A stretch of 64,000 nucleotides of DNA from Amycolatopsis saalfeldensis (lineage in GTDB: Bacteria > Actinomycetota > Actinomycetes > Mycobacteriales > Pseudonocardiaceae). The notes beneath the pieces were generated by a model, which was given only the letters and a program-made list of their open reading frames with translations, did not search any database and was not told where the DNA came from. The stretch's first letter is position 1, and each line of letters begins with the position of its first letter. Made by a program: the position numbers and the translations under genes. The stretch spans positions 248,001 to 312,000 of the forward strand of contig NZ_FOEF01000001.1 in assembly GCF_900110575.1 (NCBI RefSeq). The letters run 5' to 3'. Below, piece by piece: positions 16,189 to 25,131 of this stretch.

Positions 16189-17988
16189 ATGGCTCGACAC
16201 CCGTGGCGCACCGCGCTCGGGGTCACGCTCGCCTCCGTGCTCGCACTGTCCGGCTGCGCGGGCAGCCAGGAGCAGCACGGCGGTGGCTCCGGAGCGCCCC
16301 GGGCCGGCGGCACCGCGCGGTTCGCGCTGCCGCCTTCGGCGACCCCGAACTGGATCATGCCGATCTCGATCCCCGGCTACGGCGCGAGCTACAACGGCGT
16401 CATCCGGAGCACGATGTTCGTGCCGCTGTACAACTACGACGGCAACTCCGGCTCGGTCACGGTCGACGACCCCGGCAGCGCCGCCGACCCGCCGCGCTAC
16501 TCGGCCGACGGCAAGACGGTGACGATCACGCTCAAGCCGCTCACCTGGTCCACCGGCGACCCGGTGACCAGCCGCGACGTCGAGTTCTGGCTCAACCTGG
16601 TCCGCGCGGGCAAGGACAACTGGGGCAAGTACTCCGAAGGCCTGATGCCGGACAACATCAAGGCCTTCCACGCCGTGGACGAGCACACCTTCACCCTCAC
16701 CCTCGACAAGGCGTACAACCCGGACTGGTTCACCGCCAACCAGCTCAGCCTGGTCGTCCCGATGCCGCAGCGGGCGTGGGACCGCACCAGCGCGAGCGGC
16801 CCGATCGGCGACCACGACCGCGACCCGGCCGGCGCCAAGCAGGTGTTCGACTTCCTGGTGGGCCAGGCCAAAAGCCTCGGCACGTACGCGACGAACCCGT
16901 TGTGGAAGGTCGTGAACGGGCCCTTCACGCTGTCGGGGTTCACCGCCACCGGCGAGGTGACGCTGACGAAGAACCCGAAGTACACCGGCCCGGACGCCGC
17001 GAAGCTGGACACGGTGAAGTTCCTGACCTTCACCAGTTCCTCGGCCGAGTACAACGTGCTGCGCGCGGGCGGCGTCGACTACGGCTACGTGCCCACGTCG
17101 AACCTCGGCCAGCGAGCGAAGCTGGAGGCGCAGGGCTACCGGGTCGAGCCGTGGAACGGCTGGTCCATCACGTACTCGCCGTACAACTTCAACAACCCGC
17201 GGCTGGGCAAGGTGTTCGCGCAGCTGTACGTGCGCCAGGCGCTGCAGCACGCGGTGGACCAGGACGCCATCACGTCGGTGATCTGGCGCGGCTCCGCCCG
17301 GGTGGGCTACGGCCCGGTGCCGCAGGACAACGACACGAAGTACCTGTCACAGCGGCAAAAGACCAACCCGTACCCGTTCGACCTCGACGCCGCCCGGAAG
17401 CTGCTGTCCGGCCACGGCTGGAAACCCGGCCCCGACGGGGTGCTCGCGTGCTCCGCGCCGCGGCTGTGCGGCGAGGGCATCGCGGCCGGCACCCGCCTGT
17501 CCCTCACCATGCTGACCGAATCGGGCTCCGACGAGACCGACGGCACCATGCAGGAGCTGCGCTCGGAGTTCTCCCGGATCGGCGTCGAAATGAAGGTCAA
17601 CGCGCAGCCGCTGAACACCGTGCTGGCGAACGGCACCGCGTGCGAGCCGTCCGACGCCTCGTGCTCCTGGCAGCTGTCCTACTTCGGCACGCAGGGCAGC
17701 TGGTACTTCCCGGCCAACCCCAGCGGCGAGCAGCTGTTCGCCACCGGCGCCGGGACGAACTTCGGCAGCTACAGCGACAAACACGCGGACGAGCTGATGA
17801 GCGCGACGAACCTTTCGGCCTCCGACCAGCCGATGTTCGACTACAGCGCCTACCTGGCCGAGCAGCTGCCCGTGCTCTGGCTGCCCAACCCGCCGTACCA
17901 GGTCTCGGCGATCGACACCGCGTTGCACGGCATCAGCCAGGACCCGCTGGCCGGGCTGGCACCCCAACGCTGGTTCTGGACGAGGTGA
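16189..17988 (+). CDS. peptide/oligosaccharide ABC transporter substrate-binding lipoprotein (family 5)
   Basis: A 599-residue extracytoplasmic receptor of the DppA/OppA superfamily. The signal peptide ends in LSGC with lipidated Cys23. Mature-domain landmarks are GGTARFALPPSATPNW, WSTGDPVTSRDVEFWLNL, LYVRQALQHAVDQDAIT and FDLDAARKLLSGHGW. ATG at 16189 is preferred because GGAAG lies 9 bases upstream; ATG at 16183 leaves too little room. It heads a five-gene operon. Ligand is unknown. Family 5 receptors take peptides, but actinobacterial members also bind oligosaccharides and aminosugar peptides. Confidence 0.85.
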   Translation: MARHPWRTALGVTLASVLALSGCAGSQEQHGGGSGAPRAGGTARFALPPSATPNWIMPISIPGYGASYNGVIRSTMFVPLYNYDGNSGSVTVDDPGSAADPPRYSADGKTVTITLKPLTWSTGDPVTSRDVEFWLNLVRAGKDNWGKYSEGLMPDNIKAFHAVDEHTFTLTLDKAYNPDWFTANQLSLVVPMPQRAWDRTSASGPIGDHDRDPAGAKQVFDFLVGQAKSLGTYATNPLWKVVNGPFTLSGFTATGEVTLTKNPKYTGPDAAKLDTVKFLTFTSSSAEYNVLRAGGVDYGYVPTSNLGQRAKLEAQGYRVEPWNGWSITYSPYNFNNPRLGKVFAQLYVRQALQHAVDQDAITSVIWRGSARVGYGPVPQDNDTKYLSQRQKTNPYPFDLDAARKLLSGHGWKPGPDGVLACSAPRLCGEGIAAGTRLSLTMLTESGSDETDGTMQELRSEFSRIGVEMKVNAQPLNTVLANGTACEPSDASCSWQLSYFGTQGSWYFPANPSGEQLFATGAGTNFGSYSDKHADELMSATNLSASDQPMFDYSAYLAEQLPVLWLPNPPYQVSAIDTALHGISQDPLAGLAPQRWFWTR

Positions 17989-17992
17989 AGCG

Positions 17993-18952
17993 ATGACCCG
18001 GTACATCCTCCGCCGGCTGGTGCTGGCCGTGATCGTCGTCCTGCTGGTCACCGTGGTCACGTTCGTGCTGCTGCACCTGCTGCCCGGCGGGCCCGCGCGC
18101 GGCGTGCTCGGCGTGAAGGCCACGCAGGCGCAAATCGAAGCGTTCAACTCCGCCCAGGGCTTCGACAAGGCACTGCCCGTGCAGTACTGGGACTACCTGG
18201 TGCGGCTGCTGCACGGCGACCTCGGCGACTCCTATACGCAGAACTCGCCCGTGACCACGCTGCTGGGCGAGCGGCTGCCGAAAACGCTGCTGCTCACGGT
18301 CGTCTCCACGGTGCTGGCGATCCTCGTGGCCCTGCCGGTCGGCGTCTGGCAGGCGGTCCGCCGCGGCAAGGCTTCCGATCACGTGACCACGGCGTTCACC
18401 TTCGTGCTGTACGCGACGCCGGTGTTCTTCCTGTCGCTGGTGCTGATCATCCTGTTCGCGCAGGTGCTGCCGTGGTTCCCGGCGCAGGCGGCGCAAGGCG
18501 AGACGATCGGCGAACTGCTTTCCCAGCCGGGCTCGCTCGTCCTGCCGATCCTGGCCGGGACGGGCGCCGCGCTCGCCGTGTTCAGCCGGTACATGCGGGC
18601 GTCCACACTGGACAACCTGGCCGAGGACTACGTCCGCACGGCGCGGGCGAAGGGCACGCCGGAGCGCACGATCGTCTGGCGCCACGTCTGGCCCAACTCG
18701 CTGACCTCGGTGGTCTCGATGCTCGGCTACTACGTGCCGACGGTGTTCGGCGGTTCGCTGGTGGTGGAGTCGATGTTCAACTACCCCGGCGTCGGGCTGC
18801 TGTTCTGGACGGCCGCGCGCAATGCCGACTTCCCGGTGCTGCTCGGCGTGGTGCTGGTGATCGCGATCGCGACGGTGCTCGGCTCGCTGCTCGCGGACCT
18901 GCTGCAGCTGCTCATCGACCCGCGTGTGCGGGTGAAGGGGGCGCGGTCATGA
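17993..18952 (+). CDS. ABC transporter permease (DppB type)
   Basis: A 319-residue inner-membrane permease with six TM helices. The N-terminus RYILRRLVLAVIVVLLVTVVTF is the classical DppB/OppB start. Family marks are HGDLGDSYTQNSPV and the EAA-like loop DYVRTARAKGTPERTIVWRHVWPNSL. FGGSLVVESMFNYPGVGLLFW is the conserved C-terminal block. It starts 5 bases after the binding-protein stop and overlaps the next gene. Confidence 0.88.
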   Translation: MTRYILRRLVLAVIVVLLVTVVTFVLLHLLPGGPARGVLGVKATQAQIEAFNSAQGFDKALPVQYWDYLVRLLHGDLGDSYTQNSPVTTLLGERLPKTLLLTVVSTVLAILVALPVGVWQAVRRGKASDHVTTAFTFVLYATPVFFLSLVLIILFAQVLPWFPAQAAQGETIGELLSQPGSLVLPILAGTGAALAVFSRYMRASTLDNLAEDYVRTARAKGTPERTIVWRHVWPNSLTSVVSMLGYYVPTVFGGSLVVESMFNYPGVGLLFWTAARNADFPVLLGVVLVIAIATVLGSLLADLLQLLIDPRVRVKGARS

Positions 18953-19779
18953 CCGTCCTTTCGCGACTGCTGGCCCGGCGCACGGCCGTGGCCGGCGCGA
19001 TCCTGCTCGTGCTGGTGGTGCTCTTCTGCTTCCTCGGCCCGCTGCTCTACGGCACGGACCAGTCGCACACCGACCTCGCGTCCGCGCGGCTGTCCCCCGG
19101 CGGCGGGCACCCGCTCGGCACCGACGAGCTGGGTTACGACGTGCTCGGCCGGCTGATGGTCGCCGGGCGGACGTCGCTGATCATCGGGGTGCTGGCCGGG
19201 CTGATCGCGACCGCCATCGGCGCGGTGTGGGGCGCGGTCGCCGGCTACACCGGCGGCTGGCTCGACACGGTGCTGATGCGGGTGGTCGACACCGGCGTCG
19301 CGATTCCCGCGCTGTTCCTGCTGCTGGTGGCGGCGACGCTGGTGACGCCGAGCGTCGGCGTGCTGGCCCTGCTGATCGGCTGCGTCTCGTGGCTGGTCCC
19401 GGCGCGGCTGATGCGCGCGGAAACCGTGAGCCTGCGCGAACGCGACTACATCCGCGCGATCACCGTGCTCGGCGCGGGCCGCACGCGGGTGGTCTTCCGG
19501 CACATCATCCCCAACGCGATCGGCACGGTGGCGGTGAACGCGACGTTCCAGATCGCCGACGCCATCCTGCTCGTGGCGTACGTGAGCTTCCTCGGCCTCG
19601 GCGTGCCCGCGCCGGCCACGGACTGGGGCGCGATGCTGTCCAAGGGCATCACCTACACCTTCGACGGCGCGTGGTGGCTGATCCTGCCGCCCGGCGTCGC
19701 CATCGTGCTGGTGGTGTGCGCGATCAACTTCCTCGGCGACGGACTGCGCGACGCGTTCGCGGTGAAGGGACGGCGATGA
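18949..19779 (+). CDS. ABC transporter permease (DppC type)
   Basis: A 276-residue second permease. Family marks are HPLGTDELGYDVLGRLMVAGRTSL and the cytoplasmic EAA loop RERDYIRAITVLGAGRTRVVFRHIIPN. VSFLGLGVPAPATDWGAML is the typical C-terminal signature. ATG overlaps the upstream TGA, and the stop overlaps the ATPase start, so the operon is tightly coupled. Confidence 0.88.
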   Translation: MTVLSRLLARRTAVAGAILLVLVVLFCFLGPLLYGTDQSHTDLASARLSPGGGHPLGTDELGYDVLGRLMVAGRTSLIIGVLAGLIATAIGAVWGAVAGYTGGWLDTVLMRVVDTGVAIPALFLLLVAATLVTPSVGVLALLIGCVSWLVPARLMRAETVSLRERDYIRAITVLGAGRTRVVFRHIIPNAIGTVAVNATFQIADAILLVAYVSFLGLGVPAPATDWGAMLSKGITYTFDGAWWLILPPGVAIVLVVCAINFLGDGLRDAFAVKGRR

Positions 19780-21407
19780 GCGAGCCGGTGCTCGACCTCC
19801 GCGAGCTGCGGGTGTCCTATGGCGACGGTGCGCCCGCCGTCGACGGTCTGTCGCTTTCGGTGGCGCCGGGCGAAATCGTGGCGATGGTCGGCGAGTCCGG
19901 CTCCGGCAAGAGCACGGCCGCGCTGGCCGTGCTGGGGCTGCTGCCCGCGTCCGCCACGGTGTCCGGCTCGATCGTCCTCGACGGGCAGTCCATTCTGGAC
20001 CTGCGCGACGAGGCGCTCCGGAAGCTGCGCGGGCAGGGCGCGGGCATGGTGTTCCAGGAGCCGATGACGGCACTGAACCCGTTGCTGCGCATCGGTTTCC
20101 AGCTGGCCGAGGCGATCCGCAACCACGACCCGGCACCGAAACGGCACCGGCACTACCACGCCCGGTGCGCCGAGCTGCTGGGCCGGGTCGGCGTGCCGGA
20201 CCCGGCGGCGCGGCTGAAGCAGTACCCGCACGAGCTGTCCGGCGGGCTCCGGCAGCGCGTGATGATCGCGATCGCGCTCGCGGCCGGGCCACGGCTGATC
20301 ATCGCGGACGAGCCGACCACGGCACTGGACGTCACGGTGCAGCAGCAGATCCTCGACCTGCTGCGCGACATCCGCGACACCGAGGGCACGGCGACCCTGC
20401 TGATCACGCACAACATGGGCGTGGTCGCGGACGTCGCGGACCGGGTGCTGGTGCTCAAGTCCGGGCAGGTGGTCGAACAGGCGCCGACGACGCAGCTGTT
20501 CAGCTCGCCCGAAGCCGACTACACCCGTGAACTGCTGGCGGCGGTGCCCCGGCTGGGCGCGGGCGTGCACCCCGAGCCCGAGACGACGCCGGAACGGCCC
20601 GTGCTCGCGCTGTCGGACATCGTCGTGGAATACGGCGGGCGGCGGGTGGCCGACTCGGTTTCGCTCACCGTGGCGCCGGGCGAGATCGTCGGGCTGGTCG
20701 GCGAGTCCGGGTCCGGGAAGACCACGCTCGGCAACTGCGCGCTGGGCCTGGTCACCCCGAAATCCGGGACCGTGGCGGTGCTGGGCGGTCCGCTGCCGCG
20801 CGGCACCGGGCGCGCCGCGCGGGCGGTGCGGCAGCAGATCGGCGCGGTGTTCCAGGACCCGGCGTCTTCGCTGGACCCGCGGATGACGGTGGCCCAGACG
20901 GTCGCGGAACCCCTGGCCGTGCACACCTCGGCCGGGCGCGCGGAGCGGCGGAAGCGGGTGCGGGAGCTGCTGGACGCCGTCGAACTGCCCGAATCCATGA
21001 TGACCCGGTACGGCCACGAGCTGTCCGGCGGCCAGCGCCAGCGCGTGAGCCTCGCGCGGGCGCTGGTGCTGGGGCCGAAGCTGCTCATCGCGGACGAGCC
21101 GACGAGCGCGTTGGACGTCTCGGTGCAGGCCGCGGTGCTGGAGGTGTTCCGGCGGCTGCACGAGGAGTTCGGCTTCGGCTGCCTGTTCATCAGCCACGAC
21201 CTGGCGGTGGTGGACAGCCTGTGCGACCGCGTCGCGGTGCTGCGCTCGGGCGAGCTGGTGGAGCAGGGGCCGGCCGCGACCGTGCTGCGCGCGCCGGAAC
21301 ACCCGTACACCAAGGCATTGCTGCTGTCCTCACCCGTGCCGGACCCGGAGCTGCAGCGCAGCCGGCGCGAGGCGCTGGCCGATCCGGACGTGAACCCGGC
21401 GGCGTGA
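19776..21407 (+). CDS. double-ATPase ABC protein (DppD-DppF fusion)
   Basis: A 543-residue protein that joins both ATPase subunits of the importer. Domain 1 (about 1-265) has GESGSGKST, LSGGLRQRV and LIIADEPTTALD. Domain 2 (about 275-530) has GESGSGKTT, LSGGQRQRV and LLIADEPTSALD. Each half ends with the oligopeptide-transport extension (DYTRELLAAVPRL; HPYTKALLLSSPVPDP). The fusion supplies both nucleotide sites from one gene, so the importer is complete within this operon. ATG overlaps the DppC-type stop by 4 bases. Confidence 0.9.
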   Translation: MSEPVLDLRELRVSYGDGAPAVDGLSLSVAPGEIVAMVGESGSGKSTAALAVLGLLPASATVSGSIVLDGQSILDLRDEALRKLRGQGAGMVFQEPMTALNPLLRIGFQLAEAIRNHDPAPKRHRHYHARCAELLGRVGVPDPAARLKQYPHELSGGLRQRVMIAIALAAGPRLIIADEPTTALDVTVQQQILDLLRDIRDTEGTATLLITHNMGVVADVADRVLVLKSGQVVEQAPTTQLFSSPEADYTRELLAAVPRLGAGVHPEPETTPERPVLALSDIVVEYGGRRVADSVSLTVAPGEIVGLVGESGSGKTTLGNCALGLVTPKSGTVAVLGGPLPRGTGRAARAVRQQIGAVFQDPASSLDPRMTVAQTVAEPLAVHTSAGRAERRKRVRELLDAVELPESMMTRYGHELSGGQRQRVSLARALVLGPKLLIADEPTSALDVSVQAAVLEVFRRLHEEFGFGCLFISHDLAVVDSLCDRVAVLRSGELVEQGPAATVLRAPEHPYTKALLLSSPVPDPELQRSRREALADPDVNPAA

Positions 21408-22297
21408 GCGAGCGCTGGGCCGGTGTGGACATCGGCGGTTCGAAGACCCTGGTCGTGTTGTGCGATTCCGCCGGCCGCAAGCTCGCCTCGGCGACGGCGG
21501 ACTCCGGCGCGCACCTGGGCGGGCCGGCCATCCTGGACATCGCCGCCGGGCTGGTGCGGTCCCTTGTGGACGACGGGTCGGCGCTGTCCGGGGTCGGCGT
21601 CGGCGCGGCGGGGGTGGTCGACCCGGGCACCGGCACGATCGTGGTGACCGGCGACTCGTTCACCGGCTGGGCGGGCACCGCCGTCAACGCCGGGCTTTCC
21701 GCGCGGCTCGGCGGGGTGCCGGTGCGCACGGAGAACGACGTGAACGCGTTCCTGCTCGGCGAGCTGGACGCGGGGGAACGGCACGTGCTGGGCGTCGCGC
21801 TCGGCACGGGGGTCGGCGGCGCCCTGTATGTGGACGGCCGGCTGCTGCACGGTGGCGGCACCGGCGCGGGCGAGATCGGCCACGTCGGGAACTTCGGGCC
21901 CGCGCCGTGCACTTGCGGGGTGGCCGGCCACTTGGAGGCGTACGCGTCCGGCCGATCCCTGGCCCGCCGCTACACCGAGGCGACGGGCGTCTCGCTGCCC
22001 GCCGCTTCGGTCGCCGATGCCGCTTTGGCCGGTGACGAAGCGGCTCTCGCGGTTTTCACCGACGCGGGCCGGTTCCTGGGCGAGGCGATCACGCACGCGG
22101 GCGGGCTGCTGGGCATCGCGACCGCCGTGGTCGGGGGTTCGGTGACGAATTCGTGGGCCCTGCTGGAAAAACCGATGCTGGCGGCGCTGGCCGCGCACCC
22201 GCTGCTGTCCGGCTCACCGGTCGAGGTGCGGCTTTCGCGCTGGGGCGCGGACGCGATCGCCCTCGGGGCCGTCAACCTGGTCCGGGCAGCGGAGTGA
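21404..22297 (+). CDS. ROK-family sugar kinase with a Cys-to-His zinc-motif variant
   Basis: A 297-residue ROK kinase without an HTH. The ATP phosphate loop DIGGSKTLVVL (residues 8-18) and the sugar motif TENDVNAFLLGELD, which holds the catalytic Asp, indicate an active kinase. The zinc motif reads CTCGVAGHLE, with His in place of the third Cys of CxCGxxGCxE. GTG start overlaps the ATPase stop by 4 bases. Position as last gene of a peptide-type importer operon suggests it phosphorylates a sugar released from the imported compound. Glucose, N-acetylglucosamine and N-acetylmannosamine are all possible. Confidence 0.82.
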   Translation: MSERWAGVDIGGSKTLVVLCDSAGRKLASATADSGAHLGGPAILDIAAGLVRSLVDDGSALSGVGVGAAGVVDPGTGTIVVTGDSFTGWAGTAVNAGLSARLGGVPVRTENDVNAFLLGELDAGERHVLGVALGTGVGGALYVDGRLLHGGGTGAGEIGHVGNFGPAPCTCGVAGHLEAYASGRSLARRYTEATGVSLPAASVADAALAGDEAALAVFTDAGRFLGEAITHAGGLLGIATAVVGGSVTNSWALLEKPMLAALAAHPLLSGSPVEVRLSRWGADAIALGAVNLVRAAE

Positions 22298-22302
22298 GCG
22301 GC

Positions 22303-22308
22303 TAGGCT
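22303..22308 (+). promoter_or_regulatory. -10 element before menG
   Basis: TAGGCT lies 10 bases before the ATG at 22319, implying a transcript with almost no leader. No ribosome-binding site is visible. Confidence 0.4.
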
Positions 22309-22318
22309 GGGCGGCACT

Positions 22319-23008
22319 ATGCGCGCGGAACTGGACAAGCAGGCGAATCAGGTCTCGGCCATGTTCGACGAGGTCGCCGAGGGCTACGACCGGACGCGGT
22401 CGGTGCTGTGGCTGGGGCAGATGGGCCGGTGGGGCCGGGCCGTCTCGCAGGCGCTGGAGCTGCGGCCGGGCCAGCGCGTGCTGGACGTCGCGGCCGGCAC
22501 CGGCACCTCTTCGCGCGCGCTCGCGGCGCCCGGCGTATCGGTCGTGGGCTGCGACTTCTCCCCCGGCATGCTGCAGGTGGCCCGCCGCCGTGTGCCGGAG
22601 CTGGAGTTCGTCCCCGGCGACGCGATGGACCTGCCGTTCGAAGACGATTCCTTCGACGCCGCAACGATTTCCTTCGGCCTGCGCAATGTGGCCGACCACG
22701 TGCTCGCCCTGGCCGAGATGCGCCGCGTCGTCCGCCCGGGCGGCCGCGTGGTCGTCGCGGAGTACAGCCACCCGACGTCCCGCCTCACGCAGACGGCGTT
22801 CCAGACCTACCTGCGCAAAGCGGCCCCCCGCATCGCCCGCGCCCTCAGCACGAACGTCCCGGCGTACGACTACCTCGCCGACTCCATCCTGGCCTGGCCC
22901 ACCCAGCCGGCCCTGGCCGCGGACCTGCAGCGCGCGGGCTGGACACGGGTGGCGTGGCGGGACCTGACCGGTGGGGTGGTGGCTCTGCACCGGGGGTTCA
23001 AGGCCTGA
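22319..23008 (+). CDS. menG: demethylmenaquinone methyltransferase (UbiE/MenG family)
   Basis: A 229-residue SAM-dependent methyltransferase that would methylate demethylmenaquinone in the last step of menaquinone synthesis. It has motif [16 protein letters not shown] (about 60-75), the UbiE motif [38 protein letters not shown] and a DFSPGML acidic loop. N-terminal [17 protein letters not shown] matches UbiE/MenG proteins. No other men genes lie nearby. Length is normal for actinobacteria. Paralogous quinone or lipid methyltransferases cannot be fully excluded. Confidence 0.85.
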   Translation: MRAELDKQANQVSAMFDEVAEGYDRTRSVLWLGQMGRWGRAVSQALELRPGQRVLDVAAGTGTSSRALAAPGVSVVGCDFSPGMLQVARRRVPELEFVPGDAMDLPFEDDSFDAATISFGLRNVADHVLALAEMRRVVRPGGRVVVAEYSHPTSRLTQTAFQTYLRKAAPRIARALSTNVPAYDYLADSILAWPTQPALAADLQRAGWTRVAWRDLTGGVVALHRGFKA

Positions 23009-23016
23009 ACCCCCGG
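22990..23016 (+). terminator. hairpin across the menG stop codon
   Basis: CCGGGGGTTCA and TGAACCCCCGG pair as a perfect 11-bp stem with a 5-base loop; the right arm begins with the menG TGA. There is no T-run, so this would be a GC-only actinobacterial type terminator. Confidence 0.5.
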
Positions 23017-23065
23017 CCGGGAAACGAGGAGACAGCACGAGTCCGCGCGGATTACCGTCCGCCGG

Positions 23066-23779
23066 GTGCGCGAAGCATCGAACCCCCTCATGTGGCGGCC
23101 GCTCATCGGCGCGGACGCCAAGGCGTCGGAGCGCGCGAGCCTCGCCGCCTTCGACGGCGACGTCATGGTCGGCTACCTGAAGGTCCGCTACCAGGCGTTC
23201 GCGGAAGAAGTCCATCGAGTCCTCCTGGACGGTGGCGTCCACCTGGCGCTGAAGCCCGCGGTCGACATCCACAAGGCCGAGAAGATCGCCGGCGTGGCCG
23301 AACTCCTCCGTTCCCAGGGCTTCGCGCCGATCCGCTACTTCCAGCGCATGGAGCACCCGCTCGGCGAACTGCCCGTCGAGGCCTCGATCCCCGCCGGGCT
23401 CCGGGTCGAACCGTGGTCCGAGCAGAACGACGAGGATTTCCGGTGGGTTCGGAACGAATCGTTCAAGGCGGGCCTAGGCGACGCGCCGATGCCGGCGGAC
23501 CAGTGGCAGAACAAGATCACCAACCAGACGTTCCGGCCCGAGGTCAGCTTCCTGCTCCGCGATGCGCACTTCATGGTCGTCGGCACGCTCCCGCGGTACC
23601 GGGCGCGGGGCCTCGCCGGCACGTTGATCGGGCACGCGCTGCGGGCCGCCACTGCTCAGGGTTACGACCGCGCCAGCGCGAGCGTGGAATCGGCGGACCG
23701 CTCGGCCGCGCCCGGGGTTTTCGAGAGGGCCGGGTTCACGCCGACGATGCGGTACGTGCGCTGGACACTCGAGAGCTGA
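23066..23779 (+). pseudogene. degenerate tandem-GNAT acetyltransferase
   Basis: A 237-residue frame resembling two-domain GNAT proteins of the mycothiol-synthase-like group. The N-terminal domain (GDVMVGYLKVRYQ, then VLLDGGVHLALKPAVDIHKAEKIAGVAELL) lacks the RxxGxG/A acetyl-CoA loop. The C-terminal half goes from SFLLRDAHFMVVGTLPRYRARGLAGTLI directly, apparently without a beta-strand block. It keeps the RxRGLA loop and ASASVESADRSAAPGVFERAGF. In-frame sequence before the GTG at 23066 (ITVRRV) looks like the native N-terminus but has no start codon. I infer internal deletions and a probably inactive or single-domain enzyme; a rearranged functional gene is the alternative. Confidence 0.5.
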
Positions 23780-23799
23780 CGCACCACGGGCCTCCCGAA

Positions 23800-24375
23800 T
23801 CAGTGACAACCGGACCGCGCCTCGCTGGTGTCCTTGAGACGGTTGACCCAGTCGCCGAGGCCCTTGTCCAAGCTGCTCTGGTTGCCGGGGACGTCGGCGT
23901 CGACGGGCGGGCCGGCCCAGGACTCTTCGGTGGTCGCCACCACGCCGCCCTTGGCCGGTTTGAAGGTCCACAGGTGTACGCCGGTGATGCCGTTCACCGG
24001 GGCGCCCCAGGCGATGCACCGGCCGGGCGCGACCGTCTTCACCGTCGACGTGACCTTCATGCCCTGCGGGGACCAGTCGAAGACCGAGCCCGGCCGCAGT
24101 GGTCCCGGGGTCTCCTTGTGCGCCGGGGTGATCTCCGGGATCCACTTCGCCCAGTGGTCGACGTCGGTGTGCAGGCGCCACACCTCCCACAGCGGCGCCT
24201 GGATGAAAACGCTGGCCCGGCTGATCACCGGGGCGTTCTCGTCGACGGTCACGCCCCGGCATTCCTCGTGGGGCCCGGGCCGCGCTTCCCCGGCCATCGC
24301 CGGCGACTGCGCGGACAGCGCCGCCGCCGCGCTCAGCGCCACGACGCCGATGACGTTCAGGAGCTTGTGGTTCAT
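23800..24375 (-). CDS. exported SRPBCC-family protein
   Basis: A 191-residue protein with a Sec signal peptide (LLNVIGVVALSAAAALSAQSPAMA, cleavage near residue 28). It has an SRPBCC/polyketide-cyclase fold: VISRASVFIQAPLWEVWRLHTDVDHWAKWIPEI, GSVFDWSPQGMKVTSTV and WTFKPAKGGVVATTEESW. An exported SRPBCC domain is uncommon, since most are cytosolic ligand-binding proteins. Two Cys residues (CRG near the mature N-terminus, GCH at the end) may form a disulfide. It is divergent from a TetR gene across a strong palindromic operator. Ligand unknown. Confidence 0.72.
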   Translation of the reverse strand: MNHKLLNVIGVVALSAAAALSAQSPAMAGEARPGPHEECRGVTVDENAPVISRASVFIQAPLWEVWRLHTDVDHWAKWIPEITPAHKETPGPLRPGSVFDWSPQGMKVTSTVKTVAPGRCIAWGAPVNGITGVHLWTFKPAKGGVVATTEESWAGPPVDADVPGNQSSLDKGLGDWVNRLKDTSEARSGCH

Positions 24376-24400
24376 CAGGATCAGTCCTCTCCGCCTGTGG

Positions 24401-24426
24401 TTACGGTCGTAAGGTTACGACCGTTA
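24401..24426. promoter_or_regulatory. TetR operator, 26-bp inverted repeat
   Basis: TTACGGTCGTAA (24401-24412) and TTACGACCGTTA (24415-24426) are inverted repeats separated by GG, with 11 of 12 positions matching. The site lies between the divergent exported-SRPBCC gene and the TetR gene. Confidence 0.75.
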
Positions 24427-24468
24427 GTCGAGTCGGCGCAAGAGGTAACAGGTGTAAGTTTTGTGCAG

Positions 24469-24474
24469 TAAGCT
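24469..24474 (+). promoter_or_regulatory. -10 element of a leaderless tetR promoter
   Basis: TAAGCT lies 6 bases before the ATG at 24481, and no ribosome-binding site is present. The predicted transcript begins at the start codon. Confidence 0.4.
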
Positions 24475-24480
24475 GACGGC

Positions 24481-25119
24481 ATGAGCGAGGACCCGGCGAC
24501 GCACCCTCGTGCCCGCAACCGCCGCGGAGAAGGCGCCAAACTGCGCGACGAGATCGTGGCGGCGGCGGCCGGGCTGCTCGACGAGACCGGCGACGACAGC
24601 GCCATCAGCCTGCGGTCGGTCGCCCGTCGCGCCGGGATCGCCGCGCCTTCGATCTACCGTCACTTCCCCGATCAGGCCGCCATCATGCTGGCCGTGACGC
24701 GGAGCGCCTTCGCCGAGCTGGACGACCGGTTGCGCGCCGACGTGGCCGCCGCGGGCGAGGACCCCCGAAGCCGGTTGTTCGCCGTCTGCGACGGTTACCT
24801 GGAGTTCGCCGCCGCCCATCCCGGGCGCTACCGCACGATGTTCGGCGGGTTCTGGAAGCCGAATCTGGGCGAAAGCTCCGTGTCCGAAGACGACCTGGCC
24901 ACGCTCGGCCAGGCGAGCATGGAGTTGCTCGCCGAGGCCCTCGCCGCCTGCGCCGACGCCGGCCTGATCACCAGCACGGATCCGTCCGCCGATGCGGTCG
25001 CCCTGTGGCTCGGCCTGCACGGGCTGGCCCACCAGCGAGCGGTGTCGCCCGCCTTCCGCTGGCCGCCGGACATCGCCGAGCGGCTCATCACCAAGCTCAC
25101 CGGCCTCGACTGCGAATGA
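24481..25119 (+). CDS. TetR-family repressor
   Basis: A 212-residue regulator. HTH: EIVAAAAGLLDETGDDSAISLRSVARRAGIAAPSIYRHFPD (residues 22-62). The C-terminal domain contains LFAVCDGYLEFAAAHPGRYRTMFGG and WLGLHGLAHQR, resembling the WHG-type TetR C-terminal domain. It is divergent from the exported SRPBCC gene with a single strong palindrome between them, so autoregulation plus control of that gene is predicted. Confidence 0.88.
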   Translation: MSEDPATHPRARNRRGEGAKLRDEIVAAAAGLLDETGDDSAISLRSVARRAGIAAPSIYRHFPDQAAIMLAVTRSAFAELDDRLRADVAAAGEDPRSRLFAVCDGYLEFAAAHPGRYRTMFGGFWKPNLGESSVSEDDLATLGQASMELLAEALAACADAGLITSTDPSADAVALWLGLHGLAHQRAVSPAFRWPPDIAERLITKLTGLDCE

Positions 25120-25131
25120 GCCGAAAGCCGC

